Below are positions 44,453 through 53,164 of a stretch of 64,000 bases of DNA, one piece after another (position 1 is the stretch's first letter; each line of letters begins with the position of its first letter). The position numbers were made by a program, and so were the translations under genes. The notes beneath the pieces are model-generated. The model searched no databases and was not told the DNA's origin. It saw nothing but the letters and a program-made list of their open reading frames with translations. The stretch is from Chloroflexota bacterium (GTDB lineage Bacteria; Chloroflexota; Limnocylindria; Limnocylindrales; CSP1-4), in contig JAHBUZ010000004.1 of NCBI GenBank assembly GCA_019637815.1, positions 62,001 to 126,000 on the forward strand, in the 5' to 3' direction.

Positions 44453-45982
44453 TCAGCGCGCCGGGTCGAACCGCTCCAGGTACGCCCGCATCAGCCGCCC
44501 GCCGATGGGCACCGCCGCCGAGCTCCCCGCTCCGCCATGCTCCACCACCACCGCGATCGCGATGCGCGGTGCCTCCGCGGGGGCGAACCCCACGAACCAG
44601 CTATGGGGCACCTCGCCGGGCGCCAACTCGGCCGTACCGCTCTTGCCGGCCGTGCGCACCCCCGGCACCTTCGCGCCGCCCGCGTACGGCCCCGCATACG
44701 TCCCCTCCACGGCACGCTCCATGGCCGATGCCACGGCCGACGCGCTGCCACTCGACATCACCCGGCCCATCGATCGCGAGCCCGGTGTCACCACCCGCCC
44801 GGCAGCGTCGGACAGCCGGTCCACCAGGCGGGGTGCCATGAGCACGCCATCGTTCGCGACCGCAGCCGCCACCATCGCCATCTGGAGCGGCGTCACCAGC
44901 ACCTCCCCCTGACCGAAGCCGGCGCTCGCGAGCTCGACCCGATCGGCGAACCCGGCCCGCGACCCTCCGCCGTCGAGCTGGCTGCTGGAGGTGGGCAGGT
45001 CGAAGGCGATGGCCGAGCCGAACCCAAGGCGTCGACCGACGGCGAGGAAGGTCTCGGCGCCCGCCTCCAGCACCGCACGCGCGAACCAGACGTTGCTGGA
45101 CACCTCCATCGCCTCGGCCAGATCCAGGGGCTCGTCCAGCTGCACGGTGCGTGGCGAGTCCCGGAACCGCGCTCCATCCACCCGCATGCCACGTCGTGAC
45201 TCGGCCGGCTGCTCGGGGAACGTGGTGCCGCGTCGGACACGGCCGGACTCCAGCGCCGCGATGGCCGTGACCACCTTGAGCACGGAACCCGGCACGTAGC
45301 GGCCCTGGGTCGCCCGGCCGAGGAGCGGCGAGCCATCGTCCGTGGACAGCTCGGCCAGGTAGGCGCGCGCCGTCGTGGGGTCGGCGAGTCGGTTCGGGTC
45401 GTATCCGGGCGTGCTCGCGAGCACGAGGATCCGCCCGGTCGCCGGCTCGATCGCCACCACGGCCCCTCGTCGGTCGCCCAGGAGTCGCGCCGCCATCGCC
45501 TGGAAGCGGGCGTCCACGGACAGCGTCAGGTCCACCGGCTGCCATGGCTCGGCACGCAGCTTGCGTAGCATGCCACCGCCGGCGGCGAGCCCATCGATGC
45601 CGGCCAGCAGCTCGTCATACGTGCGCTCGAGCCCTGCCGTGCCCAGGAGCAGGCTCCGGTAGCCGGTGATGGGTGCCATCGGCAGCGACCGATACCGGCG
45701 GACACGAGTGCCATCCGCGCGCACCGTGTCCGCAGCGACCGCGACGCCCCGCGCGTCGAGGATGCGACCGCGCTCCACGTTGCGTGCCACCCACAGGCGC
45801 AGCGGATCGCGCGGGTCCGAGGTCAGCTGACCCGCCTGGACCACCTGCCACCAGCCCGCGCCGACGGCCACGAGCACCAGCCCCAGGAACAGCACGCCGC
45901 CGACCCGCAGGAGGCCCGTGCCGATGCCGGGCGCCGGACCGGCGCCGGGGCGGCCGCCCATCACGACGGCCCTCCATGACAT
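44453..45982 (-). CDS. Penicillin-binding transpeptidase (class B-like)
   Basis: A 509-residue protein with one N-terminal membrane helix (about residues 26-48), a short PBP dimerisation-like region, and a transpeptidase domain: PGSVLKVV (SxxK, near residue 232), SSNVWF (SxN, about 299), and KSGTAEL in place of KTG (about 444). The KSG variant is also known in class B PBPs. In actinobacteria the equivalent neighbour of FtsW/RodA is PbpA, which crosslinks peptidoglycan; the same role is likely here. Starts at 45961 (MGGRPGAG) or 45982 both fit. Confidence 0.92.
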   Translation of the reverse strand: MSWRAVVMGGRPGAGPAPGIGTGLLRVGGVLFLGLVLVAVGAGWWQVVQAGQLTSDPRDPLRLWVARNVERGRILDARGVAVAADTVRADGTRVRRYRSLPMAPITGYRSLLLGTAGLERTYDELLAGIDGLAAGGGMLRKLRAEPWQPVDLTLSVDARFQAMAARLLGDRRGAVVAIEPATGRILVLASTPGYDPNRLADPTTARAYLAELSTDDGSPLLGRATQGRYVPGSVLKVVTAIAALESGRVRRGTTFPEQPAESRRGMRVDGARFRDSPRTVQLDEPLDLAEAMEVSSNVWFARAVLEAGAETFLAVGRRLGFGSAIAFDLPTSSSQLDGGGSRAGFADRVELASAGFGQGEVLVTPLQMAMVAAAVANDGVLMAPRLVDRLSDAAGRVVTPGSRSMGRVMSSGSASAVASAMERAVEGTYAGPYAGGAKVPGVRTAGKSGTAELAPGEVPHSWFVGFAPAEAPRIAIAVVVEHGGAGSSAAVPIGGRLMRAYLERFDPAR

Positions 45983-46019
45983 CCGCCGACGAGCCGCCCG
46001 CCGTGTGCCAACCCGCGCG

Positions 46020-47411
46020 TCATGCGCCGACCCACGAGCGACGCACCCGGAAGGCCGGAGCCGGCGCCCCGTGGATCGCGCGCCGGTCGCTGAGCGCGAG
46101 CAGCAGCCCGATGACGAGCCCGTTGGTGAGCACGGACGACCCGCCGTAGCTCACGAAGGGCAGCGTCACCCCGGTGAGTGGCACCAGGCGCAGGTTGGCG
46201 GCCATGATGAGCGCTGCCTGGACCACAACGATGAGTGTCAGACCGGCCGCCAGCAGGGACTGGAAGTCGTCCGGCGCGTTCGCTGCGATGCGCAGGCCGC
46301 GCTCCACGATGAGCAGATAGCAGCCCACGATGGCGACGACGCCCAGCAGCCCCAGCTCCTCACCGAGCGCCGCGAACACGAAGTCGCTGTGCATCAGCGG
46401 GATGGCGGGCACCGAGCCCACCTGGGGCAGCCCGGCGCCGAGCCCCGTCCCCAGGACCCCCCCGCGGGCGAACGCGAACAGCGCGCGGATCACCTGGTAG
46501 CCGCTGCCCGTGGGGTCCGCCCATGGGTCGAGCCACACGTCGATCCGGGTCCGGACGTGGTCGAAGGCGCCGTACAACAACGCCCCGGCGATGATCGCCA
46601 GCAGGAGCCCCAGCACCACGTACGACAGCCGACGGGTCGCGATGTACAGCAGCGCGAGGAACACCCCGAACAGGAGCAGCGCCGCACCCAGGTCCCGCTG
46701 CACGACCACGAGCGCGACCGCGAGGCCCCACATGGCGATCATCGGCAGCAGGTACGGCAGGGGCGGCAGCGCGATGGGCCCCACCCGCAGGCTCGCCCGT
46801 GCGAGGAGCGGCCGGTTGTCCGCGAGATACGCCGCCAGGAACACCACGAGGATGACCTTGAGCAGCTCGGATGGCTGGCCGCTGATGGGGCCCAGGCGCA
46901 GCGTCAGCCGGGCACCGTTCACCTCGTCACCCAGCAGGAACACCGCCGCCAGGAGCGCGATGCCCACGGCCGCCCACGTGTATCGATACTCGCGCAGCCA
47001 GCGCACGCTCCGGACGCCGACCGCCACGATGCCCAGCACGGCGAGACCCAGGAGCAGCCACAGCAGCTGGCTGTCCCCGAGCCCCAGGACCCGGTCACCG
47101 AATCGCTGCTGGACGAGGTCCTGGGGCATCCGCTGCATCATCAGCATCGACAGGCCACCCAGCAGCCCTGTCACCGGCAGCAGCACCTGGTCGAGCGGGC
47201 GACCGCTCACGACGATCGCGAGATGGACCCCGAACAGCCCGCCGACCCACGCCATGAGCGGCAGGGGCGCACCGATGGACAGCAGCCCTGCCTGGGTCGA
47301 TGCGAGCCCCACCCAGCCGAGCGCCAGGGTGATCGCGACCACCATGAGGAGCCGCAGCTCCAGGGGTCGACCCGCCAGCCGGATGCGCGGGCGCGGACGA
47401 GCGAGCCTCAT
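46020..47411 (-). CDS. FtsW/RodA/SpoVE-type peptidoglycan glycosyltransferase
   Basis: A 463-residue SEDS protein with about ten to twelve membrane spans, longer than most FtsW/RodA. Conserved motifs: GPISGQPSELLKVI, the catalytic-type Asp in VVQRDLGAALLLFG, HSDFVFAALGEELGLLG, and TGVTLPFVSYGGSSVL. It polymerises lipid II glycan strands, with the adjacent class B PBP as transpeptidase. Synteny (fhaA-fhaB-SEDS-PBP) matches the actinobacterial rodA-pbpA locus; RodA versus FtsW is not resolved. It overlaps fhaB by 4 bp. Confidence 0.93.
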   Translation of the reverse strand: MRLARPRPRIRLAGRPLELRLLMVVAITLALGWVGLASTQAGLLSIGAPLPLMAWVGGLFGVHLAIVVSGRPLDQVLLPVTGLLGGLSMLMMQRMPQDLVQQRFGDRVLGLGDSQLLWLLLGLAVLGIVAVGVRSVRWLREYRYTWAAVGIALLAAVFLLGDEVNGARLTLRLGPISGQPSELLKVILVVFLAAYLADNRPLLARASLRVGPIALPPLPYLLPMIAMWGLAVALVVVQRDLGAALLLFGVFLALLYIATRRLSYVVLGLLLAIIAGALLYGAFDHVRTRIDVWLDPWADPTGSGYQVIRALFAFARGGVLGTGLGAGLPQVGSVPAIPLMHSDFVFAALGEELGLLGVVAIVGCYLLIVERGLRIAANAPDDFQSLLAAGLTLIVVVQAALIMAANLRLVPLTGVTLPFVSYGGSSVLTNGLVIGLLLALSDRRAIHGAPAPAFRVRRSWVGA

Positions 47412-47860
47412 GCCTCGGCCGTCGTGATGGGTCGCTCCAGGCGCAGCCGCACCTCACCCAGGGTGATCTCGTCCCCGAAGTGGACCGCGGTGGCCCCCTC
47501 GAACGGCTCCCCGTTGACGAGCATCGGGCGCATCCCGCTCTCCCGCTCCTCGAGGTACCACGCGAGACCCCGATAGCTGAGCAGGCCATGATCCCCGGCG
47601 ACCGCCGGATCCTCCACGACCACGGTGTTGTTGACGTCGCCACCCAGACTGGTCACCGCATCGATGGGGATGGACGAGCCCGCAGCCGGTGTGCCGAGCG
47701 GCGACGCGAGCACGATGAGCCGACCGACCGATGGCGCCGCGGCCCGCACCGACGCACGGAGGTCACGCCAGAGCGCCCGCACCACGAGCACCAGGAACAG
47801 GTACAGGCCGATGACGAAGCCGATGCGCAGGATCCAGAGGACCGCCGTGAACGCGTCCAC
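47408..47860 (-). CDS. Membrane-anchored FHA-domain protein (FhaB/FipA-like)
   Basis: A 150-residue protein with an N-terminal membrane helix (about residues 7-29) and one FHA domain (residues 47-145: RLIVLASP, then SLGGDVNNTVVVEDPAVAGDHGLLSYRG, and NGEPFEGA). The usual GR.S.N binding residues are altered to GGDVNN, so phosphothreonine binding is not assured. The actinobacterial FhaB is a target of PknB, but no Ser/Thr kinase is in this window. It ends 15 bp after the fhaA stop. Confidence 0.88.
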   Translation of the reverse strand: MDAFTAVLWILRIGFVIGLYLFLVLVVRALWRDLRASVRAAAPSVGRLIVLASPLGTPAAGSSIPIDAVTSLGGDVNNTVVVEDPAVAGDHGLLSYRGLAWYLEERESGMRPMLVNGEPFEGATAVHFGDEITLGEVRLRLERPITTAEA

Positions 47861-47875
47861 GCGCGTCGCCGGCGG

Positions 47876-49219
47876 TCAGGGACCGGGGCGGATGGTCAGC
47901 GTCGCTCGACCGACCCGCACGACGTCCCCGACACCCAGCGCGATCTCGCGGACCCGGACACCCCCGACCATCGAGCCGTTCGTGCTCTCCAGGTCCGTGT
48001 AGACGAGGGTCCCGTGGCGGGCCACGAACCGGCCGTGGTGGCGTGACACCCGGTCGTCCGTGATGGTGATGTCGTTGCTGGTCCCCCGACCCACCGTCAC
48101 CACCGCACCATCGAACGGCACGTGATGGATGGCACCATCCGGCGCGCGGACCTCGATCACGGCGATGATGGGCGCCGGGGCGGCGACGATGGCAGGCGGC
48201 ACGGCAGCGGGCTCCCGCGGTGGCGGCGGAGCGACCGGTGGCGCCAGGGCGGGCACCGAGGCAGGCGGCGGTGGCTCCACGACAGCCGGCACGCTCGGGG
48301 TCGGCGCCACGTCCATGACAGGCGCCGGAGCGACGGGTGGCGCGGCCACCGGGTACGCGGCCATGACCCCGAGGCCCGCCACGTCCGCGGGCTGCGACGC
48401 GGCCACCGCTGGCGGATCGACGTCGCGCGGCCCCGCCACCTCCACGTGGGACGCCGCAGGCGCGGGATGCGCGACGTCCGCGGGTGTGACCGGGTCCGGC
48501 ATCGCGGCGGGCACCCGTGGCACATCCGGGGGACCGGGCACGTCCGGCGACACGTCGATGGCCGAGCGCGCCTCCACGGCCGGCGGCACATCGACCACGG
48601 GCGCGGCGGCGCGCATCTCCCGGATGTACTCCGCGGTGGGTGGCGTGGCCGCCTCCATGGGCGGCGCGCCCGGTGGGGCCACGGGCTCAAGGGTCTCTGG
48701 CGGGAGTGGTGGCAGCTCCATCAGCGGCGGCGCCGGTGGGGCCACGGGGTCCGGCACCACGCCGGTCCCCGGGATGGGCGCACGGGGTGCCTTGGGCCCC
48801 TCCAGCTCCACCGGCCGGAGCCCGGCGGCTGCGGATGCCACGAGCGTCGGATCGGGCGGCTCCGCATCCACCTCCAGGTCGCCCTGACTGATGCGTGGAG
48901 ACGGGATGAGCAGGACCTCCGGACGCGCCAGGAGCCAGTAGCCCTGGGACCGTGCCCGCACCAGGATCGCATCCGCGAGCGCGTTGGCCAGCTCCACCGT
49001 CTGGTCCTCGAACGCCGCGAGGTCCGCCGGGTGCATGATCACCCGGTATCGACTGGGGACATAGGTCTGCCCGGCCCGGACCACCCGATGCGCGCTCATG
49101 ACACGCTCGATCCGCCGCTCCAGCTGCACCGGTTGGGGGGTGGCGTGGAACAGGCGGGCCGCGGGGCGCTCGAGGATGCGCTCCAGGAAGCTCTCGACGG
49201 CGGCGAACGGTCGCGACAT
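47876..49219 (-). CDS. fhaA: FhaA-like protein: DUF3662 domain, Pro-rich linker and FHA domain
   Basis: A 447-residue protein. Residues 1-115 form the DUF3662 domain (MSRPFAAVESFLERILERP), residues 120-350 a Pro/Ala/Val-rich linker, and residues 355-447 a canonical FHA domain with GRGTSNDITITDDRVSRHHG and STNGSMVGG. In mycobacteria FhaA binds the lipid II flippase MviN/MurJ and phosphorylated partners, controlling peptidoglycan synthesis. ATG 49217-49219 starts MSRPF; the longer frame upstream is not family-like. An extended -10 (TGG-TATGCT) lies 10 nt before it. Confidence 0.92.
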   Translation of the reverse strand: MSRPFAAVESFLERILERPAARLFHATPQPVQLERRIERVMSAHRVVRAGQTYVPSRYRVIMHPADLAAFEDQTVELANALADAILVRARSQGYWLLARPEVLLIPSPRISQGDLEVDAEPPDPTLVASAAAGLRPVELEGPKAPRAPIPGTGVVPDPVAPPAPPLMELPPLPPETLEPVAPPGAPPMEAATPPTAEYIREMRAAAPVVDVPPAVEARSAIDVSPDVPGPPDVPRVPAAMPDPVTPADVAHPAPAASHVEVAGPRDVDPPAVAASQPADVAGLGVMAAYPVAAPPVAPAPVMDVAPTPSVPAVVEPPPPASVPALAPPVAPPPPREPAAVPPAIVAAPAPIIAVIEVRAPDGAIHHVPFDGAVVTVGRGTSNDITITDDRVSRHHGRFVARHGTLVYTDLESTNGSMVGGVRVREIALGVGDVVRVGRATLTIRPGP

Positions 49220-49238
49220 GGGGCGGCCGAGCATACCA
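49220..49238 (-). promoter_or_regulatory. Predicted extended -10 promoter of the fhaA-fhaB-SEDS-PBP cluster
   Basis: TATGCT at 49230-49235 (minus strand), preceded by TGG, lies 10 nt before the ATG. The leader would be only a few nucleotides. Confidence 0.5.
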
Positions 49239-49383
49239 GAGGGTCGCGTTCCGCCCCCGCGACGGCCGGTGGGCCGGATCCCGGCGGCAGGACCTTCGCA
49301 CGTCTCGACCGGTACCGATGCCGGGTCCATCGGGTCGCATCCACGCCGTACCGTCCGAGACCTCACCGGAGGGAAGTCGATCG

Positions 49384-50913
49384 ATGTCCACCGCCACGCA
49401 GGTCGAGTCGTTCTGCGAGAGCTGCGGCACGCGTTATGCGTTCGAGCCGCGGCGATCTCGCGGCCGTCATCTCGCGCGTGTCGGTCGCCTCGTCGGCATC
49501 CTGCCCGACGAGGGTGAGATCGACGCGAGCGCGCTCGTCGTGTCGCGGGATCCCTTCCACGGCGCGTTCCACTTCTGCCTCGAGTGCCGTCGGTTCACGT
49601 GCCCCTCCTGCTGGGACACCGAGGCCGGGTTCTGCCGGAGCTGCGCTGCCGAGCTGGGCGATGGTGCCGTCGCCGTGGACGCCGACCTGCCGCTCGACCC
49701 GGAGGTCGAGGCACTCCTCGCTGCGGCGTACGCCGACCTCCAGCGTCTCGGCTCGGACGATGCCTGGTCCCGCCTGGAGCCGCCACCGGCGCCGCGCGCC
49801 GAGGTCTTCGCGGAGCCACCGGAGGTCCTCGAGCCACCAGAGGACGGGCTCGCACCCATGATCGAGGCGGGCATGGCCGCCGTCGCTGCGCGCGAGGCCG
49901 CGGAAGCCGCCCGGATGGCCGCCGAGGCGGAGCAGCGCCGGCTCGCCGAGGAGCTCCGGCAGGCCGAAGCGCAGCTCATCGCCGAACAGGAGGCCCAGCG
50001 CCTGGCGTGGGAGCAGGCGGAGGCCCATCGGGTCGCCGCCGAGCAGGCAGAGGCACAGCGCGCGTGGGAGCAGGCGGAAGCCCAGCGCATCGCGTGGGAG
50101 CAGTCAGAGGCAGCGCGGCTGGCAGCGGAGCAGGAGCGCATCGCCCAGGAGCAGGCGGCCGCCCAGCGTGCCGAGCTCCCGCAGGATGCAGGGCCGCTCG
50201 TGGCTGCGACGCCGACCGTCGAGGACGGGACGACCGAGGCAGCCGAGCCAGGGATCGTCATCGCCGAGGCAGCCACCGCCGGGCCAATCGCCGCGGATGC
50301 CGCCATCGCCGAGCCCGTGGCGGACGTGCCGGTCACCTCCCCGGACCCCATGCTCGAGGCGACCTTCGAGCCGAGCCAGGAGCCCGGCGTGTGGACGAGC
50401 CTGACGCCGTCCCTGGGTCCCGATGTCGATGGGGCGCTCGCGGCGGAGCCGGTCACCCCGGAGCCCGACACGACGGTGCCCGCCGCCATCGCCGAGGCCG
50501 CGGCACCGACCCTCCCCATCGCCGAGGCCGCTCCGCCACCCGCGGCCGAGCTGCCCGTGCCACCCATCGCGGAGGCGGCACCCGCGCCTGCCGTCGAGCC
50601 CGTCCCACCGGTCCTGCCACCCGTGATGTCGGTGCCACCGACCGCATCCGTGCCGGTCGTGGCCTATCCCCAGGTGCCCACGGTGCCGCCACCGCCCAGC
50701 CCGCAGGCCCCGTGGCAGATGATGGCGCCGCCCCCGCCACCGTACCTCGCGCCGCCGCCGGCCGGCTACCCGCCCCAGGGTGTCGCGCCACGCGGCTTCG
50801 CGCCCGGCGGTCCGCCACCGGTCCGGGGTGGCATCCGGCCGTGTCCACGATGCGAGCTCGCGCTGTCCGCGAACGCCCGCTTCTGCCGACGCTGCGGTCT
50901 GCCCCAGGGCTGA
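49384..50913 (+). CDS. Zinc-ribbon/coiled-coil/Pro-rich protein of unknown function
   Basis: A 509-residue protein in four parts: an N-terminal zinc-binding segment (ESCGTRYAFEP, then FCLECRRFTCPSCWDTEAGFCRSC, residues 11-97); an alpha-helical Glu/Ala/Gln repeat (about residues 155-265, units such as AWEQAEAQRI); an Ala/Pro-rich linker; and a C-terminal zinc ribbon CPRCELALSANARFCRRCG. No enzyme motif or membrane helix is visible. The helical repeat resembles TolA-like spacers. GGAGGG 10 nt before ATG 49384. It is divergent from fhaA with a 164-bp gap. Confidence 0.75.
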   Translation: MSTATQVESFCESCGTRYAFEPRRSRGRHLARVGRLVGILPDEGEIDASALVVSRDPFHGAFHFCLECRRFTCPSCWDTEAGFCRSCAAELGDGAVAVDADLPLDPEVEALLAAAYADLQRLGSDDAWSRLEPPPAPRAEVFAEPPEVLEPPEDGLAPMIEAGMAAVAAREAAEAARMAAEAEQRRLAEELRQAEAQLIAEQEAQRLAWEQAEAHRVAAEQAEAQRAWEQAEAQRIAWEQSEAARLAAEQERIAQEQAAAQRAELPQDAGPLVAATPTVEDGTTEAAEPGIVIAEAATAGPIAADAAIAEPVADVPVTSPDPMLEATFEPSQEPGVWTSLTPSLGPDVDGALAAEPVTPEPDTTVPAAIAEAAAPTLPIAEAAPPPAAELPVPPIAEAAPAPAVEPVPPVLPPVMSVPPTASVPVVAYPQVPTVPPPPSPQAPWQMMAPPPPPYLAPPPAGYPPQGVAPRGFAPGGPPPVRGGIRPCPRCELALSANARFCRRCGLPQG

Positions 50914-50930
50914 CCCGCACCCTCGCTCTC

Positions 50931-50944
50931 GGCCCCGGGGGGCC
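50931..50944 (+). terminator. Possible terminator hairpin after the zinc-ribbon protein
   Basis: GGCCCC-GG-GGGGCC, a perfect short palindrome 17 bp after the stop at 50913; followed by ATCTCTC, with no U-tract. Confidence 0.35.
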
Positions 50945-51012
50945 ATCTCTCGTCCTCCGGCCGTCACCCTCCGGCCGCTCGTCGCTCTGCGGCTGTCTCT
51001 CGACCGGCGTTC

Positions 51013-51885
51013 TCAGATGATGGGTCGGTAGCGCCGATACCGCGTCTGGACGTCCCGCAGTCGCGCGAACGCCGCGCCGTACAGGAGCGCCTGGAACACG
51101 TAGTGGAACCAGATGAGCGCCACGAACACGGACGCGATGAGGCCGAGACCGCTCACCCCGGCCACCAGGAACCCGCCGATGAGGCTGAACAGCGAGGTGA
51201 GCAGCCCGATGAACACGCCGGCCGCGCACGCGGGCAGGATGCTGCTGCGCACGGGCGGCGGTGAGATGGGCACCAGGCGGTAGCACGCGAGGCACACCCC
51301 GGACGCGACACACACCGCGATGAGCGGCGACAGGATGGGCGAGAGCCCGCGGAACGGGACCACGAACCCCGCCAGGATGGTGCTGGTCACGAAAGCCACC
51401 AGGACCCCACCCACCAGCAGCAGCACCGCGATCATGCTCCGGACACGCCCCATGATCGCGTCGCGTCCGCGACGTGCCGGGAAGAACCGGTTGAGCGCCG
51501 CGTCGAGCGCCATGTAGAAGCCGCTGGCGCCCCACAGGAAGCCGATGAAGCCGACCACGGAGCTCACCCGCGCGCTGTTGGCGAGGTTGTCCACGATCTG
51601 CTTCGCCACATCCGCGAGCGGTGGCACCGAGTCCACGATCCAGTCGATGGCCGCGGCGCGAGCCTCCGGGTCGTCCACGATGAGCACGAGCACGCTGGCC
51701 ACGAGCAGCAGGCCAGGGACGATGGCGAACAGTGCCGAGAACGCCAGGCCGCCGGCCAGGAGGCCACCGCCCGCCGAGTGATACGCGTCCAGGACGCTCA
51801 TCACGTTCCGGACGGGCGGGAATCGGCGGGCCCGTCGCTCGATGGTGCCGATACGCTCACGGACGGACAGGTGTCCGCCGGTCAT
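51013..51885 (-). CDS. YihY/BrkB-family membrane protein
   Basis: A 290-residue protein with about six membrane helices (first near residues 40-65, SALFAIVPGLLLVASVLVL). The family core is FSALFAIVPG and the helix VGFIGFLWGASGFYMALDAALNRFF. YihY/BrkB proteins were once taken for RNase BN but have no RNase domain; the transport role remains unclear. ATG 51883-51885 (MTGGHLSVRER) is preceded by GGGAGG 8 nt upstream. The low-complexity Arg/Pro extension upstream overlaps the fmdB-like gene and is rejected as a start. Confidence 0.88.
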   Translation of the reverse strand: MTGGHLSVRERIGTIERRARRFPPVRNVMSVLDAYHSAGGGLLAGGLAFSALFAIVPGLLLVASVLVLIVDDPEARAAAIDWIVDSVPPLADVAKQIVDNLANSARVSSVVGFIGFLWGASGFYMALDAALNRFFPARRGRDAIMGRVRSMIAVLLLVGGVLVAFVTSTILAGFVVPFRGLSPILSPLIAVCVASGVCLACYRLVPISPPPVRSSILPACAAGVFIGLLTSLFSLIGGFLVAGVSGLGLIASVFVALIWFHYVFQALLYGAAFARLRDVQTRYRRYRPII

Positions 51886-51907
51886 CTCGACGACCTCCCG
51901 TGGGGCC

Positions 51908-52339
51908 TCAGCTGGACGTGGACCCGCCACCCCCGGCCGAGCCACGTGCGGATCCGCTGGTCGAGGCGGCGGGCGCGGTCGCCGTGGTGGAGGTCGCGGA
52001 TGCCGCGCCAGCGGGGGCTGCCGCAGGGGCGGTGGTGGACGGCGCGGTCGGGGCGTCGCCGGCGGTGGTGGCCGGAGCGTCCCCCGTCGCGGGCGCCGAG
52101 CCCGTGTCGCCGTCGCTCGGAGTGGCATCGCTCGTGGTCGTCGCGGACTTCGCCCGGACGCTGTCCCGGAAGTCCTTCTTGGCCCACCCGGAGCCCTTGA
52201 ACACGATGGCGGGCGCGGTGAGCGCCTTGCGCATCGACCCGCCGCAGACCGCGCACGCGGCCGGACCGCTCGCCGAGATCGAGTGGATCACCTCCACCTT
52301 GGTGCCACACGCCTCGCAGACGTAGTCGTAGATGGGCAC
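51908..52339 (-). CDS. FmdB-family zinc-ribbon protein with Ala/Thr/Ser tail
   Basis: A 143-residue protein. The first 60 residues form the FmdB zinc ribbon (PIYDYVCEACG and CAVCGGSMRK); residues 60-143 are Ala/Thr/Ser/Gly-rich and probably disordered. GTG 52337-52339 is chosen because FmdB proteins start M-P-x-Y-x-Y; it begins 2 bp after the TAA of the upstream gene. The role of FmdB proteins is not established; the name came from formamidase-linked clusters. Between valS, a second zinc-ribbon gene and brkB. Confidence 0.85.
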   Translation of the reverse strand: MPIYDYVCEACGTKVEVIHSISASGPAACAVCGGSMRKALTAPAIVFKGSGWAKKDFRDSVRAKSATTTSDATPSDGDTGSAPATGDAPATTAGDAPTAPSTTAPAAAPAGAASATSTTATAPAASTSGSARGSAGGGGSTSS

Positions 52340-52341
52340 CC

Positions 52342-53085
52342 TTACCCCCGGACCATGCGCATGCCGCACTTGGGGCAGTAGAACGCTCGCTCGTGGGCTG
52401 ACCCGAACCCGCAATGGGCACACACCAGGCCACCCGCGCCACTCCGGGGCATCGGCCGCTCCACGGACGCGATGCCGATGGCGCCCTTGCTGGCGAGGAT
52501 GCCCGAGAACAGCGTCGCCAGGATGCGACCCGCCGTCCGGTCGGTGTCACCACGGACCCCCTTGCCGCCCCAGGCCGTGACGCCCCGCACGATCATATCG
52601 CCGGTCTGCTCGTCCCAGTGGGAGATGACGCCGCCCATGATCGCGTCGTACGCCGGGAAGCCGGCCGTGTCGGTCTCGCCGGACAGCTGGGCCAGGACCA
52701 CCGTCTCGAACGCCGGGTCCAGGGCATCCAGCATCGCGAGCGCGGTGAGACCGTGACGCACCTCGGGTGGCTGGTCATGCGTGGAGTGCAGCCACGCGAG
52801 TCCCTCGTCCGTGCGCAGCAGATCCGGCGCCGCGGTGCCGCCAGCCGAATCGAGCGGCGGGACCACCGTGATGCGCCCCTTGTGAGCGACCTCGGCGAGC
52901 AGGTCCGGCAGCGATGCGAGGGCGTTCGGGCCCGCGGTCATGCGCACGCCCTGGCTGGCCTTGGCGCGATACGTCAGCTTGAGCTCGTGATCCTCGATGA
53001 CGAGCCCGTCCGCGGTCGGCTCGACCGCGGGCACGGCGGGCTCCTCGGTACGGCCCAGGATCTTTCTCACGAAGTCGGGTGCCAT
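52342..53085 (-). CDS. Protein of unknown function with C-terminal zinc ribbon
   Basis: A 247-residue protein. The middle (residues 30-205) has no recognised motif; the end is a clear zinc ribbon CAHCGFGSAHERAFYCPKCG (about residues 221-240). No membrane span or signal peptide. It lies 2 bp before the fmdB-like start and 79 bp after valS, so all three may be co-transcribed. The stop TAA is immediately followed by the next start codon, which suggests coupled translation. Function not proposed. Confidence 0.75.
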   Translation of the reverse strand: MAPDFVRKILGRTEEPAVPAVEPTADGLVIEDHELKLTYRAKASQGVRMTAGPNALASLPDLLAEVAHKGRITVVPPLDSAGGTAAPDLLRTDEGLAWLHSTHDQPPEVRHGLTALAMLDALDPAFETVVLAQLSGETDTAGFPAYDAIMGGVISHWDEQTGDMIVRGVTAWGGKGVRGDTDRTAGRILATLFSGILASKGAIGIASVERPMPRSGAGGLVCAHCGFGSAHERAFYCPKCGMRMVRG

Positions 53086-53164
53086 GGGCTCCTCCCTCGG
53101 TCAGGCATGGGGGTCAGCAGGCTGGCGCGCATGGTACCGCGTCCGCCCGTGCTGGTCGTCGCGG

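Noticed and set aside
48122..49861. Plus-strand frame of 579 codons rich in Gly/Arg/His
   Set aside because: It is antisense to fhaA and overlaps the start of the zinc-ribbon gene; codon pattern is that of a shadow.
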